From NCBI GenBank assembly GCA_013100825.1, contig CP040001.1, forward strand, positions 682,001-746,000: a DNA stretch of 64,000 nucleotides, in the 5' to 3' direction. How positions within the stretch are numbered: the stretch's first letter is position 1; each line of letters begins with the position of its first letter. The position numbers were made by a program, and so were the translations under genes. Shown one piece after another: positions 1 through 8,285 of this stretch. The notes beneath the pieces were generated by a model. The model made no database searches and had not been told where the DNA came from. It was given only the letters and a program-made list of their open reading frames with translations. This stretch comes from Candidatus Saccharibacteria bacterium oral taxon 488. Lineage in GTDB: Bacteria; Patescibacteriota; Saccharimonadia; Saccharimonadales; Saccharimonadaceae.

Positions 1-992
1 AAATTAAGCGGCAAATTGGCGGCAAGCAAATGACCGCCAAAATGATCGACCAGTACGCCAGTAAACTGGTTTATTGCGGTATCATTAAAGAAAAATGGAC
101 ACATGACCAGCCGGTCAAAGCGCAGTTTGATGGATTGGTTAGCGTCGAGCTTTTTAATGAAGCGAATCGCGGGCGGATTTTTGTGGAGATTGACAGTCGC
201 GACATGATAACCATCAAGCGTAGAGCCGTGCCGGAGTATTTGAAAAATAAACAAATTTACAATCCAGAATATCCGTATAAACAGGTCGTTGCTTGTCCGA
301 GGTGCGGCAAAACTCTTTCTGGCAGCGCTTCGCGTGGCAAGATGGGCGCGTATTATCCGGCGTATCATTGTAGTCGCAACGGGCATTATTTTCGCGTACC
401 CAAGCCCGAGTTCGACAAGACGCTTGAGGATTTTGTGCGGACTATTACTGTAAAACCAGAGTATGTTGATGACATTATCGCTGCTATTGCCGAGCTGTGG
501 CGCGAACGCCAAGCAAAGCAGCTAGAAGCCAATCAGCAGCGCCTAGAGCACCGCCAGAGCCTGCAAAACCAAATTCGGGCGACCGTGGACAGAATGCGCG
601 TTGTTACGAGCGAAACGGCGCTTGCGTACCTGGAAGAGGATATTATTAGCGCCGAAAACGAATTAGCAAACCTAGACAAAGAAATCGCCAATCAGCCCAA
701 CCTACAAGCCGAATTTGACCAAGTCTTGCAATACGCCAAATATATTTTGGAACACCTGCCAGATCTACTGCTTGACCTCTGTAATCCACTGCGAAAAGCC
801 GCCTTTTTCGCCACCATTTTCAATAAAACACCAACCTACGACGAAATAAAGTTTGGAACTCACAAAAACAGCCCGCTACCAGAGGTAAACGAGCTGTTTC
901 GCATCCTGATGGATGATAAATCCTTTGATGGTGACCTCACGGAGAATCGAACTCCGATTGCCAGGATGAAAACCTGGTGTCCTAACCGTTAG
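1..992 (+). CDS. Large serine recombinase, C-terminal part (5' end outside window)
   Basis: The reading frame is open to the left edge, so the catalytic N-terminal resolvase domain lies outside. What remains is the end of the 'recombinase' domain, a zinc ribbon with a CPRCGK knuckle near residue 90 (paired Cys later, around YHCSRNGH), and a long coiled coil rich in Gln, Arg and Glu (roughly residues 155-225). This order is that of large serine integrases, which catalyse site-specific insertion of mobile elements. The last ~20 codons are read through the antisense of a tRNA-Glu gene, so the present C-terminus seems to have been made by integration. The element itself would lie to the left. Confidence 0.85.
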   Translation, partial: IKRQIGGKQMTAKMIDQYASKLVYCGIIKEKWTHDQPVKAQFDGLVSVELFNEANRGRIFVEIDSRDMITIKRRAVPEYLKNKQIYNPEYPYKQVVACPRCGKTLSGSASRGKMGAYYPAYHCSRNGHYFRVPKPEFDKTLEDFVRTITVKPEYVDDIIAAIAELWRERQAKQLEANQQRLEHRQSLQNQIRATVDRMRVVTSETALAYLEEDIISAENELANLDKEIANQPNLQAEFDQVLQYAKYILEHLPDLLLDLCNPLRKAAFFATIFNKTPTYDEIKFGTHKNSPLPEVNELFRILMDDKSFDGDLTENRTPIARMKTWCPNR

Positions 993-1003
993 ACGATGAG
1001 GCC
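929..1003 (-). tRNA. tRNA-Glu (TTC)
   Basis: Reverse strand folds as a full cloverleaf. The acceptor GGCCTCA pairs with TGAGGTC, the anticodon arm is CCAGG-TTTTCAT-CCTGG (anticodon TTC) and the T arm contains GTTCGATTC. Discriminator A and CCA are encoded (932-929). A TACAAT -10 box lies upstream near 1034-1039. The 3' half overlaps the last codons of the recombinase on the other strand, so this tRNA is the probable attachment site of the element to the left. Confidence 0.95.
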
Positions 1004-1066
1004 ATTAAACAGATCGTATTGTAGCAGATTGATAATATTATGTCTAGCTATCCAGTCATGCGAAAA

Positions 1067-1095
1067 TTGACTTTTTCATCATTTTGGTGTATTCT
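1067..1095 (+). promoter_or_regulatory. Promoter of LPRTG surface protein gene
   Basis: TTGACT at 1067-1072, 17-nt spacer, TATTCT at 1090-1095. The predicted transcript starts near 1102 and carries the AAAGGAGG ribosome site at 1115-1122. Confidence 0.6.
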
Positions 1096-1126
1096 ACGTA
1101 GAGTTACGAGGATAAAGGAGGAAGTT

Positions 1127-2374
1127 ATGCGAAATTTGTCATCACTATTCCGCTCATTGTCACTGCGCCACTATGCAGTTCTAGCGATGGTTGCGGTAGC
1201 GACAGTAGTGCCAACCACATTATGGGCACTAGATTCCAATCATTCGACTAATACCAATACGCAAACACCGACGAATACGAAACCTACGCCAGTTTATCGT
1301 TGTAATGCGCTCAGTATTGATCAGTTTTCAGCTACTAATTTCAAGTTTTCAGTCAAGTACGCTGCCCGTGATGGTGCGACATATAAAACGACGATCTACA
1401 AGGTCTACGATGCTAAGGGTAAAGAGGTGTATCAAACTGGTAACGAATTCAAGGGCTTCACACCGGGCACATACACGGTCAAAGCCTTTATTGTCGTTGA
1501 TGTGAATGGTAAAGAAGAAATGGTGACCAGCGATGCCTGCGCTAAGCAGGCCACAGTCCCTGGCGAAACACCGGATCCAAAACCAAAGCCAACGCCAATT
1601 CCGAAACCAGTTGATCCGAAACCTGAACCAATCCCAGATAAACCACCAAAAATTACACTGGGGTTTGCCGTCAGAACTACTGTTGATGGCGCGCAGCACA
1701 AAAAAGTCACCGTCAATAAGACCTTTACCTACCGAGTAACCGTTACCAACACAGGGACCGCCACTATACATGACACGTATGTTACCAATACCGCACCACA
1801 AGGGGTAGCCTACCTAAAGGCATCCGCTGGTACAATTCAAAATAATACCTGGCAGACGCTGATTGGTGAGCTCAAGCCAAATGAGTCAAAAACATTTACT
1901 GTCGACGCTATTGTCAAGCAATATGTCGCGGGCACACTGACTAGTACAACCTGCATCAAGAGTGATCAAATTTCGCTCGAGGGCCATAACAACTGCAGTG
2001 GTGTTACTATAGAGGTGGCCAAGCCGCAGGCCCCAGCTCCGCAGCCAAAACCACAGCCAACGCCGCAACCAAAACCAGCGCCGACCGATCCGAAACAGCC
2101 GACACCGACCCAACCAGTAAATCCAACTCGGCCGGCTACACCGGTGCCTGAACCAAAAACACCAGACCAACCGAAACAGCCATCAGCCAACAACAATCAG
2201 CAGTCACCATCAACATCAGGCAGCGCACAAACCACCAACCCACCTGCTGCACCGACAACCGTTGGCGAACTGCCACGGACTGGTAACGCCACCGACACGC
2301 TCGTTGGTGGACTGGGTCTTGGCGCCCTGCTCACTGCTGGGGTTGCTTACCTCATTAGTCGACGTCATGTGTAA
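1127..2374 (+). CDS. Sortase-anchored surface protein with DUF11-type domain (LPRTG)
   Basis: 415-residue exported protein. The start at 1127 is chosen because AAAGGAGG sits 4 nt upstream; the in-frame start at 1040 would precede the promoter. Order of parts: signal peptide with hydrophobic core (about 15-35); a beta-rich domain after residue 55; a Pro/Lys linker (about 145-170); a DUF11-like Ig repeat (VTVTNTGTA, about 200-300); a long Pro/Gln/Lys/Thr stalk; and a C-terminal LPRTG motif (about 382), hydrophobic segment and RR tail. This is the classic sortase signal in Gram-positive walls. No sortase gene is in the window. The ligand is unknown; a role in display on the cell surface or host contact is inferred. 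Confidence 0.88.
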   Translation: MRNLSSLFRSLSLRHYAVLAMVAVATVVPTTLWALDSNHSTNTNTQTPTNTKPTPVYRCNALSIDQFSATNFKFSVKYAARDGATYKTTIYKVYDAKGKEVYQTGNEFKGFTPGTYTVKAFIVVDVNGKEEMVTSDACAKQATVPGETPDPKPKPTPIPKPVDPKPEPIPDKPPKITLGFAVRTTVDGAQHKKVTVNKTFTYRVTVTNTGTATIHDTYVTNTAPQGVAYLKASAGTIQNNTWQTLIGELKPNESKTFTVDAIVKQYVAGTLTSTTCIKSDQISLEGHNNCSGVTIEVAKPQAPAPQPKPQPTPQPKPAPTDPKQPTPTQPVNPTRPATPVPEPKTPDQPKQPSANNNQQSPSTSGSAQTTNPPAAPTTVGELPRTGNATDTLVGGLGLGALLTAGVAYLISRRHV

Positions 2375-2395
2375 TCATAACTCTGGTTAACGTGG

Positions 2396-2423
2396 ATACC
2401 CCTCGCACCCCGAGGGGTATTTC
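2396..2423 (+). terminator. Rho-independent terminator
   Basis: Perfect 10-bp stem (2396-2405 with 2411-2420), 5-nt loop, followed by TTTC. It ends the surface-protein transcript and separates it from the next gene, whose longer in-frame start would fall inside the stem. Confidence 0.8.
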
Positions 2424-2439
2424 ATGGTACAATATTATT

Positions 2440-2655
2440 ATGGCAAAGCAGAAGAAAAAGCGCTCTAAGAAATACTCTGGCGTTGACGCCGCAACAACTC
2501 GACCCAGTGTCACGCGCATCCAGGCGGTCAGCCGCTCGTCGGCCGGTCAGTGGCTATACGAACGCAAAAAATTACTGCGTGGTGTCGGCATCGGCGTAGT
2601 AATAGTCATCATCGTTATTGTGATCATCACGGGTATTATTAGTCTGTTCCGATAA
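2440..2655 (+). CDS. Small basic single-pass membrane protein
   Basis: 71 residues: a Lys/Arg-rich N-terminus (AKQKKKRSKK), an uncharacterised middle, then one strongly hydrophobic Ile/Val helix (about 48-69). No family recognised. ATG 2440 is preferred over the in-frame start at 2392, because the latter lies in the terminator. A TACAAT hexamer at 2428-2433 ends 6 nt before this ATG and there is no Shine-Dalgarno site, so the mRNA is probably leaderless. The protein would be anchored by its C-terminus with the basic part in the cytoplasm. Confidence 0.7.
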   Translation: MAKQKKKRSKKYSGVDAATTRPSVTRIQAVSRSSAGQWLYERKKLLRGVGIGVVIVIIVIVIITGIISLFR

Positions 2656-2665
2656 TCAATATTTC

Positions 2666-4837
2666 TTAGCGACTTGTCACCTTTTTCTTGTTAGCGGCCG
2701 ACCTATCAAGTGGCAGACGAAAACCAAACGTGCTGCCCTTATTTTCTTTCGAGGTAAAGATCATTGAGCCGCCGTGCTCCAACACAACTTTACGCGCCAG
2801 AAACAAGCCCACACCCGTGCCATCAGGACGACGCTTGCGAGCATTTGAGGCACGAAAGAATTTACCAAACACACCAGACTGCTCGGCTTTTGGCACACCA
2901 ATACCCTGGTCTTCAACGGTAAACACTACCTCCTGCGTATCACAGCAAAGCGACACCTTGACAGTTGTTCGTTCTTTAGAATAAAAGATCGCATTATCAA
3001 CCATGTTCATGACAACCTGACGGAGTTTTTCAGCATCAATGTCTAGGGTCGGAACATCCTCATCAATGTGGACCGATAGAGTAATAGTGTGCTGCTTGGC
3101 GACAACCTTCAATAAGGCTATTTCACTTTGTACAATATCGCTGAGACTAGCCAGCTGACGATTCATTGTGAATGTCCCAGTCTGTAAGCGAGAGATGCTG
3201 AGAAAGTCATTGATCAGCTGCACCATGCGCTCACTCGAGGAAAAGGCTTCGCGCAGAACAGCTTTTTGCGTCGGACGAACTGGGCCGAGATCACCTTGGA
3301 GTAGCATGTCGAGATAGCCTTTGATGCTGGTTAATGGTGTCCGCAGCTGATGTGATGCCATAGAAATAAACTCATTTTTTGCCTCGTCCAGCCGCTGTAG
3401 CTGCTGGTTGCTCATCCGCAGCTCCTGCGTCGCTGCCTCGATACGCTGCTGCAGCTCGGTATTCAATTCGTTCACTTCCTCCATCGACTGAGCATTTTTA
3501 ATGGCAATCGCTAGCTCACCACGAACTGCCCGAAGCATCGAGAGGTCACGCTCGACGTAGTTCTTCTTTTGACTCTCACCGATCAACACAAAACCAACTA
3601 TGTCATCCTGCAATGATAGTGTCATGATAATAGCAATTTTTTGTAGCTTCATCGTCCGTCGCAAGCGATCTGGTAGTGACTCAACGACCGCTACGTCATC
3701 AAGTTGCTCAAGCTGATACTGCACCGCTAACTCCGTTAGATCTACCTGCGGCGGACGGGTATGTCCATGCGAGCCAAATATCCGAAACCGGCCATCATCA
3801 TACACCGCAAAAATCACCTGACGCGCCTTGATAAGTCGCGTCAAACACGCTGCCAGTCGAGTCGTCAGCAGCCGCAGTCCCATCGTATGGAGTAAGATTT
3901 GACCAATTTCATCAACGAAGCTTTCGATAGTATAACCTTGCCGATAAAATAGCTTGTCGGTTAGCCGGTCAAAAAACTGCTTGGTTGGCTGAAATAGGAA
4001 TCCTAAAAATAATGCTGCCAGTACACCCCAAAATCCCGATATTCCGCCGGTATCATGACCACTCAATGCGCTGACAATTGCCGAAATACTGTAGGTTACC
4101 ACGTAGTATACGATCGTTAGTAAGCTTAGCAGCATGGCGTACGCAATTGTTCGTACCGCTGCATCTTTCAGACCGAAGAGACGATGCTTGACAATCGTCA
4201 GGTACGCCAACGGTATAAAAATAAAGGTGCTCAGTGGCCCAATCCAGATGAGGTCATAGCAACCGACAGCCGGCAGCAGTAAATTAAATACCATGCCTAC
4301 GCTGCCAGCAATGCCATAGGCATAGGAAATAAGTCGTAGCTGAGAGCGCACCAAGAGGGCGCTGCGACGACGAGCTTGATGAGCGAGGATGATGAGTGCT
4401 ACCAAAAACAGCAGCATGAAATATGCCATATAGATGAAATAGCCGATCGGATGGATCACAACCGTATGGTCATTCAGCGCCACCTGCACTATCAGCCAGT
4501 CAACTCGCACAATAATCACCGAAGCAACAATGCCAAATAGCACCCAGGCGATGATTGGCACGTATTTCGTTGTTCGCCGTGCACCGATGTGAGCCGCCAC
4601 CGAGATCATGGCTGCCGCAATTAGCGCTGCTCCGATGTAATATATCCTCAGGTATATCAGTGCCGCCGCCAGATCATTGGTCACCAAAAATGCCGCAACA
4701 CCTAGTGCCCACAGGGCAATGCCAACCGTCAGCACAAAAAAGAACCGGGTTGCCGGCTGTTGTGGTTGATTAGCTACAACCATAATACCGAATATCAGCG
4801 ACATTACCCCGGCAATGATCAGCCCCGCTATTTCCAT
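2666..4837 (-). CDS. Membrane sensor histidine kinase (7TM-type sensor, GAF-like, HisKA, HATPase)
   Basis: 723 residues. The N-terminal ~310 residues are a set of about eight hydrophobic helices resembling the histidine-kinase 7TM sensor region. A GAF-like segment follows (about 330-460), then a coiled coil, a HisKA dimerisation helix with SHQLRTP (phospho-acceptor His about 496), N box (MVDNAIFYS), G1 (DQGIGVP) and G2 (GTGVGLFLA) of the ATPase. All catalytic motifs are intact. ATG 4837 follows GGGGAG; the longer frame overlaps the upstream methyltransferase. It is 19 nt downstream of that gene in the same direction. The single-domain response regulator at 6063 is a likely partner. The stimulus is unknown. 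Confidence 0.9.
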   Translation of the reverse strand: MEIAGLIIAGVMSLIFGIMVVANQPQQPATRFFFVLTVGIALWALGVAAFLVTNDLAAALIYLRIYYIGAALIAAAMISVAAHIGARRTTKYVPIIAWVLFGIVASVIIVRVDWLIVQVALNDHTVVIHPIGYFIYMAYFMLLFLVALIILAHQARRRSALLVRSQLRLISYAYGIAGSVGMVFNLLLPAVGCYDLIWIGPLSTFIFIPLAYLTIVKHRLFGLKDAAVRTIAYAMLLSLLTIVYYVVTYSISAIVSALSGHDTGGISGFWGVLAALFLGFLFQPTKQFFDRLTDKLFYRQGYTIESFVDEIGQILLHTMGLRLLTTRLAACLTRLIKARQVIFAVYDDGRFRIFGSHGHTRPPQVDLTELAVQYQLEQLDDVAVVESLPDRLRRTMKLQKIAIIMTLSLQDDIVGFVLIGESQKKNYVERDLSMLRAVRGELAIAIKNAQSMEEVNELNTELQQRIEAATQELRMSNQQLQRLDEAKNEFISMASHQLRTPLTSIKGYLDMLLQGDLGPVRPTQKAVLREAFSSSERMVQLINDFLSISRLQTGTFTMNRQLASLSDIVQSEIALLKVVAKQHTITLSVHIDEDVPTLDIDAEKLRQVVMNMVDNAIFYSKERTTVKVSLCCDTQEVVFTVEDQGIGVPKAEQSGVFGKFFRASNARKRRPDGTGVGLFLARKVVLEHGGSMIFTSKENKGSTFGFRLPLDRSAANKKKVTSR

Positions 4838-4856
4838 GCCCACTCCCCTATCATGT

Positions 4857-6005
4857 CTATAGTGTATCACCAAACTCCGGTCTACGCATAGCATATACTG
4901 CGTAGACACCATCATCAGGACAATACACATCAACCCGCCAATCACCCAGACCCGCCACCTCCACAATCCGCTGCATTGTTTCGATTGACCGAGGCTGGAT
5001 ATGTGGCCACTGCACAACATTAAGCGTAAAGCCTAGCTGTGGATGCGTATCGCGCATATTGCCGACTAGCAGCAGTCCGCCGGATTTCACCAGTTGGGCA
5101 GCATTAGCTAGGAAAGTTGCGGCATTAACCCGCAACGCCGTCGGACTTTCATCTGAAAGCGCCTCGGGCACATACTCCAAAATTCCAACAGCATCGACTG
5201 CATCATATGCGGCTGCCTCAAGGCCAACCCGTCGCCGCAGTGCTCGAGCTGCCACGTTCGTTTGCGCGTCTACTGCGGGCAAGGCTAAACCCTGAGGGTG
5301 CAGAATATTCATACGGAGAATATCAATGAACTGCTCAACCTCTGCTGTCTGAGCATACATTTGCGCAGCCCTAAGTGCCGACCGGTCAAGATCAACCAGT
5401 GTGACTCGCGGCACAGCATGACCATTCTCTTTGATGTGCCGGAGCGCCTGACAAACTGGCTGAGCAGCGCCGCAAGCTAGACTAACCCACCGCTGCTCTG
5501 TGGCGCCTAGAGACGCTTGATCAATAACATGCCCGGCAAGAATATCCTGAACAATTTTACCGCGACTACGAATACCGTGCGCATCCAAAATGTTACAAGC
5601 CCAGTCGCGCACCACTGATGAAACCGGCTTGCCATTCGCTAATTGCTCAATACTCGGATCATATAACAAGTCCAGTGCTGCCGCCGTCGGTATCAGTTCC
5701 AGCCAATCCTCGACGCCAGGAACCCGAGCGATCAACTCACGTGTCGCTGGATTGGTATCATCAATCCTCATTCGCTGACGCCCAATCGCTGCGTTAAGAT
5801 CACAATCACCATGAAAGCCCATACCAGTCAGCTCTTCTAGCTCCACCACTACCTTCTCGTGGGATTGCGTCTGATATCGGTCACACGTCGGCACTGGATG
5901 AATCCGCCACCGATCCATCTCAAGTTCCGCCCTGCGCTCTGACAACTCAACCTGACCATACCGCTCTGGCTGAATAGTTACGCTTTCACGCTGCTCTATT
6001 GTCAT
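4857..6005 (-). CDS. SAM-dependent class I methyltransferase-like protein
   Basis: 382 residues. A Rossmann-type region starts near residue 175 with a glycine motif (SLACGAAQP), a beta2 acidic end (VTLVDLDRSAL) and a later DAVGILEYVPEAL strand with following helix, as in class I methyltransferases. The N-terminal ~170 residues match nothing I recognise and may set the substrate. ATG 6005 is chosen over the GTG at 6014 because AAAGGTGG is 5 nt upstream. Placed between a histidine kinase and a response regulator, it may be part of the same signalling unit, but the substrate cannot be told from sequence. Confidence 0.7.
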   Translation of the reverse strand: MTIEQRESVTIQPERYGQVELSERRAELEMDRWRIHPVPTCDRYQTQSHEKVVVELEELTGMGFHGDCDLNAAIGRQRMRIDDTNPATRELIARVPGVEDWLELIPTAAALDLLYDPSIEQLANGKPVSSVVRDWACNILDAHGIRSRGKIVQDILAGHVIDQASLGATEQRWVSLACGAAQPVCQALRHIKENGHAVPRVTLVDLDRSALRAAQMYAQTAEVEQFIDILRMNILHPQGLALPAVDAQTNVAARALRRRVGLEAAAYDAVDAVGILEYVPEALSDESPTALRVNAATFLANAAQLVKSGGLLLVGNMRDTHPQLGFTLNVVQWPHIQPRSIETMQRIVEVAGLGDWRVDVYCPDDGVYAVYAMRRPEFGDTL

Positions 6006-6028
6006 CTTGCCCACCTTTTAGTGCTAGT

Positions 6029-6056
6029 TTTACAATACACCACTGCCTGCTATAAT
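6029..6056 (+). promoter_or_regulatory. Promoter of the response regulator gene
   Basis: TTTACA at 6029-6034, 16-nt spacer, TATAAT at 6051-6056. The -10 ends 6 nt before the ATG at 6063, giving a leaderless message. The divergent methyltransferase starts at 6005. Confidence 0.7.
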
Positions 6057-6062
6057 ACAATT

Positions 6063-6434
6063 ATGGTTAAAATTGCTATCGTTGAAGATGACGCGACGAT
6101 CAGTCAGATGTACCGAATGAAGTTCGAGGCTGATGGGTTTGACGTGCGGCTAGCGAGTAATGGTACAATTGGCGTGGCGCTCGTCGAATCGTTTCGTCCA
6201 GATGTTATTTTGCTTGATATCCAGATGCCAGAGATGAATGGAGCCGAGGCCTTGCGACATATTCGCTCACATGCGTGGGGCAAGACCATACCGGTTATCG
6301 TACTGACCAACCTCGGCGAAGAAGAAGCCCCGCGCGAGATGCGTTCACTTGGCATCCAAGGCTACATTGTCAAGGCCAACCTCACCCCGCGCCAAGTTGT
6401 CGCCCAGGTCAAATCAGTCATTACAAAGCCGTGA
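6063..6434 (+). CDS. Single-domain response regulator (CheY-like receiver)
   Basis: 123-residue receiver domain only. Acidic pair VEDD near residue 8, phospho-acceptor Asp in LLDIQMP (about 52), conserved Thr in VLTN (about 82) and Lys in IVKAN (about 104) are all present. There is no output domain, so it would act by protein contact or as a phosphorelay carrier. It is divergent from the methyltransferase and histidine kinase, the probable phosphate donor. Start at ATG 6063: the TATAAT box ends 6 nt upstream and no ribosome site is present. Confidence 0.9.
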   Translation: MVKIAIVEDDATISQMYRMKFEADGFDVRLASNGTIGVALVESFRPDVILLDIQMPEMNGAEALRHIRSHAWGKTIPVIVLTNLGEEEAPREMRSLGIQGYIVKANLTPRQVVAQVKSVITKP

Positions 6435-6438
6435 GTTT

Positions 6439-7248
6439 CTACCGGATATTAACCCGGCGCAGGCACGCCGTGATGACATTATCAAACAATGCGCTCACTG
6501 TCAGCGGGCCGACGCCGCCTTTTTCTGGTGTCAAGTGAATGTCGGTGCGCGTCCGATTCGCCGGTGCCACGTCACCAACAATCTTGCCATCCTCCGAGGC
6601 GGTTCCTGCGTCAACCACCACTGCACCCGGCCGGATCATATTCGGCTGAATCAGTCCTGCCACACCAGTTGCCGTGACGATGACATCATATTCGTGTAGT
6701 CGCGATAAATCATCACCCCTACTAAATACCGTTACGTCCAGCCCCGACGCTCGCCACATCCGCTCGAGCGGCGCACCAACCAGCCGCCCACGCCCGACAA
6801 TAGCCAACCTTTTACCGGCTAGCTCCACACTATAGCCCGCTAACAGCCAATTGATGGCCATCGGTGTCGCCGGGTCAAACAGCGTTCGCTCAGAATTGAG
6901 GCCATCGACGTCTTTTTCCGGTGCCACCAGCCGCACAATTTGATCAGTCCGCTCTGGTTCAGCAAGCGGCAGTTGGACGATGATTCCCTGGACGTCATCG
7001 CGTTGGTTCAGCGCCGCGATTGTCTCCGGTAGCTGACGAGTCGCCACACGACAAATTTCTACCTCAATCAAAATATCCGCACCGTAGCGCTGCTTGAGGC
7101 GCATGTAGGTGGCGATGACCGGATTGTCCGAATCGGTGACGATGGCGAGGCGCGGCTGAATGTGGTGCGCTTGACGGAGCATGCGCACTTGCTTGGCCTG
7201 ACGCTGCTTGATAAACGACGCGAGTTCTGCACCATTGAGAGATTTCAT
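6439..7248 (-). CDS. folD: Bifunctional methylene-THF dehydrogenase / methenyl-THF cyclohydrolase
   Basis: 269 residues, slightly short for FolD (about 280-290). It converts 5,10-methylene-THF to 10-formyl-THF in the cytoplasm. Visible signs: GIIVQLPLAEP, the PEKDVDGL signature, a Rossmann GRGRLVG motif with GAPLERM, and the C-terminal TPEKGGVGPLT block. Start ATG 7248 has TACAAT 6 nt upstream (leaderless). It ends 4 nt after the convergent response regulator. Together with glyA at 11671 it supplies one-carbon units. Confidence 0.95.
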   Translation of the reverse strand: MKSLNGAELASFIKQRQAKQVRMLRQAHHIQPRLAIVTDSDNPVIATYMRLKQRYGADILIEVEICRVATRQLPETIAALNQRDDVQGIIVQLPLAEPERTDQIVRLVAPEKDVDGLNSERTLFDPATPMAINWLLAGYSVELAGKRLAIVGRGRLVGAPLERMWRASGLDVTVFSRGDDLSRLHEYDVIVTATGVAGLIQPNMIRPGAVVVDAGTASEDGKIVGDVAPANRTRTDIHLTPEKGGVGPLTVSALFDNVITACLRRVNIR

Positions 7249-7327
7249 TGTTTGATTGTAGCAAATCAGCATGAGCACGTCGAGCGCCTTGAGGATGGTA
7301 GCCGCCTGTGGTATAATCGGGAAGCTT

Positions 7328-7403
7328 GGCGGATGTAGCTCAGTTGGTTAGAGCGCTGGATTGTGGCTCCGGAGGCCGTGGGTTCGAGCCCCATCATTCG
7401 CCC
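7328..7403 (+). tRNA. tRNA-His (GTG)
   Basis: Acceptor GGCGGAT pairs with ATTCGCC; anticodon loop TTGTGGC (GTG); T arm GTTCGAGCC; discriminator C73 as expected for tRNA-His. The base before G1 is T, so the usual G-1 is not encoded at that position. A TATAAT box lies at 7312-7317. CCA is not fully encoded. Confidence 0.93.
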
Positions 7404-7478
7404 CAAGCATTGTCCGTAGCAAAAGGTGCGACGTTATGTTTACCTTTAACGCTCATTATGCTATAATCTGGACTGATT

Positions 7479-7555
7479 GGGCCAGTAGCTCAGCTGGTTA
7501 GAGCACCTGCCTCTTAAGCAGGGTGTCGAGGGTTCGAGCCCCTCCTGGCCCTCCA
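7479..7555 (+). tRNA. tRNA-Lys (CTT)
   Basis: Acceptor GGGCCAG pairs with CTGGCCC, anticodon arm CCTGC-CTCTTAA-GCAGG (anticodon CTT), T arm GTTCGAGCC, CCA encoded. TATAAT at 7462-7467 forms its own promoter. A second tRNA-Lys with TTT lies at 61750-61826, so both Lys codons have a dedicated tRNA. Confidence 0.95.
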
Positions 7556-7565
7556 AGGAATTATT

Positions 7566-7589
7566 AAACCCCAGTTTGCCTGGGGTTTT
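7566..7589 (+). terminator. Rho-independent terminator after tRNA-Lys
   Basis: Stem AAACCCCAG (7566-7574) with CTGGGGTTT (7580-7588), 5-nt loop and T tract. A-rich on the left side, so it can also serve the convergent gene at 7614. Confidence 0.85.
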
Positions 7590-7613
7590 AGTATGCCTGG
7601 TAAATTATACTGT

Positions 7614-8033
7614 TTATGAAAATGGATCATGGCCACGCGAAGGCGGTTCTTGAAATCGAGGCGATGATTGTGAGCGAGTAGTATTATTGCCACCGGTTGG
7701 ACCGCCCAGCGGTGCACCGCCTGGGATATTTTGTGATGGCGACGACGGCTCTGTTTGGCGCAGCGAATTACCCACAAAGGTACGATTAGAGAGCGGAACG
7801 TCGCTAGTCGTGTCATGGTCTTCCGCTATATCGTCGGTGCTTGCTGATGGTACATAGCCGCGCGCACCCAGCGCTGATGACTGATAATTCCCGATTCGCT
7901 GGCGATCGCAGTTGCGGTCGCTTACTCGACGACTTCGACCGGTATTACCAAATGCCGCCTGTGTTCGCGGCTGATGTGCCGTCAGGCGCTGAATCAACCG
8001 ACGCGACATTCGTGGCTTACCGCTAGCATCCAT
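7614..8033 (-). CDS. Small disordered protein of unknown function
   Basis: 139 residues, basic in the first third (many Arg/Gln), then rich in Ser, Pro, Gly, Asn and Asp; no hydrophobic helix or known domain. ATG 8033 has GGAGGG 4 nt upstream, which is the main support for translation. It starts 23 nt after the 3' end of tRNA-Arg(TCT) on the same strand and may be co-transcribed with it. It ends facing the tRNA-Lys terminator. Function unknown. Confidence 0.55.
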   Translation of the reverse strand: MDASGKPRMSRRLIQRLTAHQPRTQAAFGNTGRSRRVSDRNCDRQRIGNYQSSALGARGYVPSASTDDIAEDHDTTSDVPLSNRTFVGNSLRQTEPSSPSQNIPGGAPLGGPTGGNNTTRSQSSPRFQEPPSRGHDPFS

Positions 8034-8055
8034 ACGACCCTCCTTCGATCATTCC

Positions 8056-8132
8056 TGGCGCCCCGAGTAGGATTCGAACCTACGACCTTAGGCTTAGAAG
8101 TCCTCTGCTCTATCCAGCTGAGCTATCAGGGC
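8056..8132 (-). tRNA. tRNA-Arg (TCT)
   Basis: Reverse strand: acceptor GCCCTGA with TCGGGGC (one G-T pair), D arm GCTCAGCTGGATAGAGC, anticodon loop CTTCTAA (TCT), T arm GTTCGAATCC, discriminator G and CCA encoded. The anticodon stem has two mismatches at its ends, slightly weak. Confidence 0.92.
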
Positions 8133-8175
8133 ATGTTCACATTATAGCATCTTTCTGGTACAATAGTGCAAGCTC

Positions 8176-8250
8176 GCGGGTGTAGTACAGCGGCTAGTAT
8201 GCAAGTTTTCCAAACTTGAGATGGGAGTTCGATTCTCCCCACCCGCACCA
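8176..8250 (+). tRNA. tRNA-Gly (TCC)
   Basis: Acceptor GCGGGTG with CACCCGC, anticodon arm CAAGT-TTTCCAA-ACTTG (anticodon TCC), T arm GTTCGATTC, discriminator A and CCA encoded. TACAAT at 8159-8164. The phosphorylase gene starts 35 nt downstream with no terminator between. Confidence 0.95.
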
Positions 8251-8285
8251 ATGCAAGATAATTTCAATCCGCGAAAAAGGGCATC

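Noticed and set aside
1040..1126. Earlier in-frame start for the LPRTG protein
   Set aside because: It precedes the predicted promoter and adds a non-signal-like segment; AAAGGAGG supports 1127.
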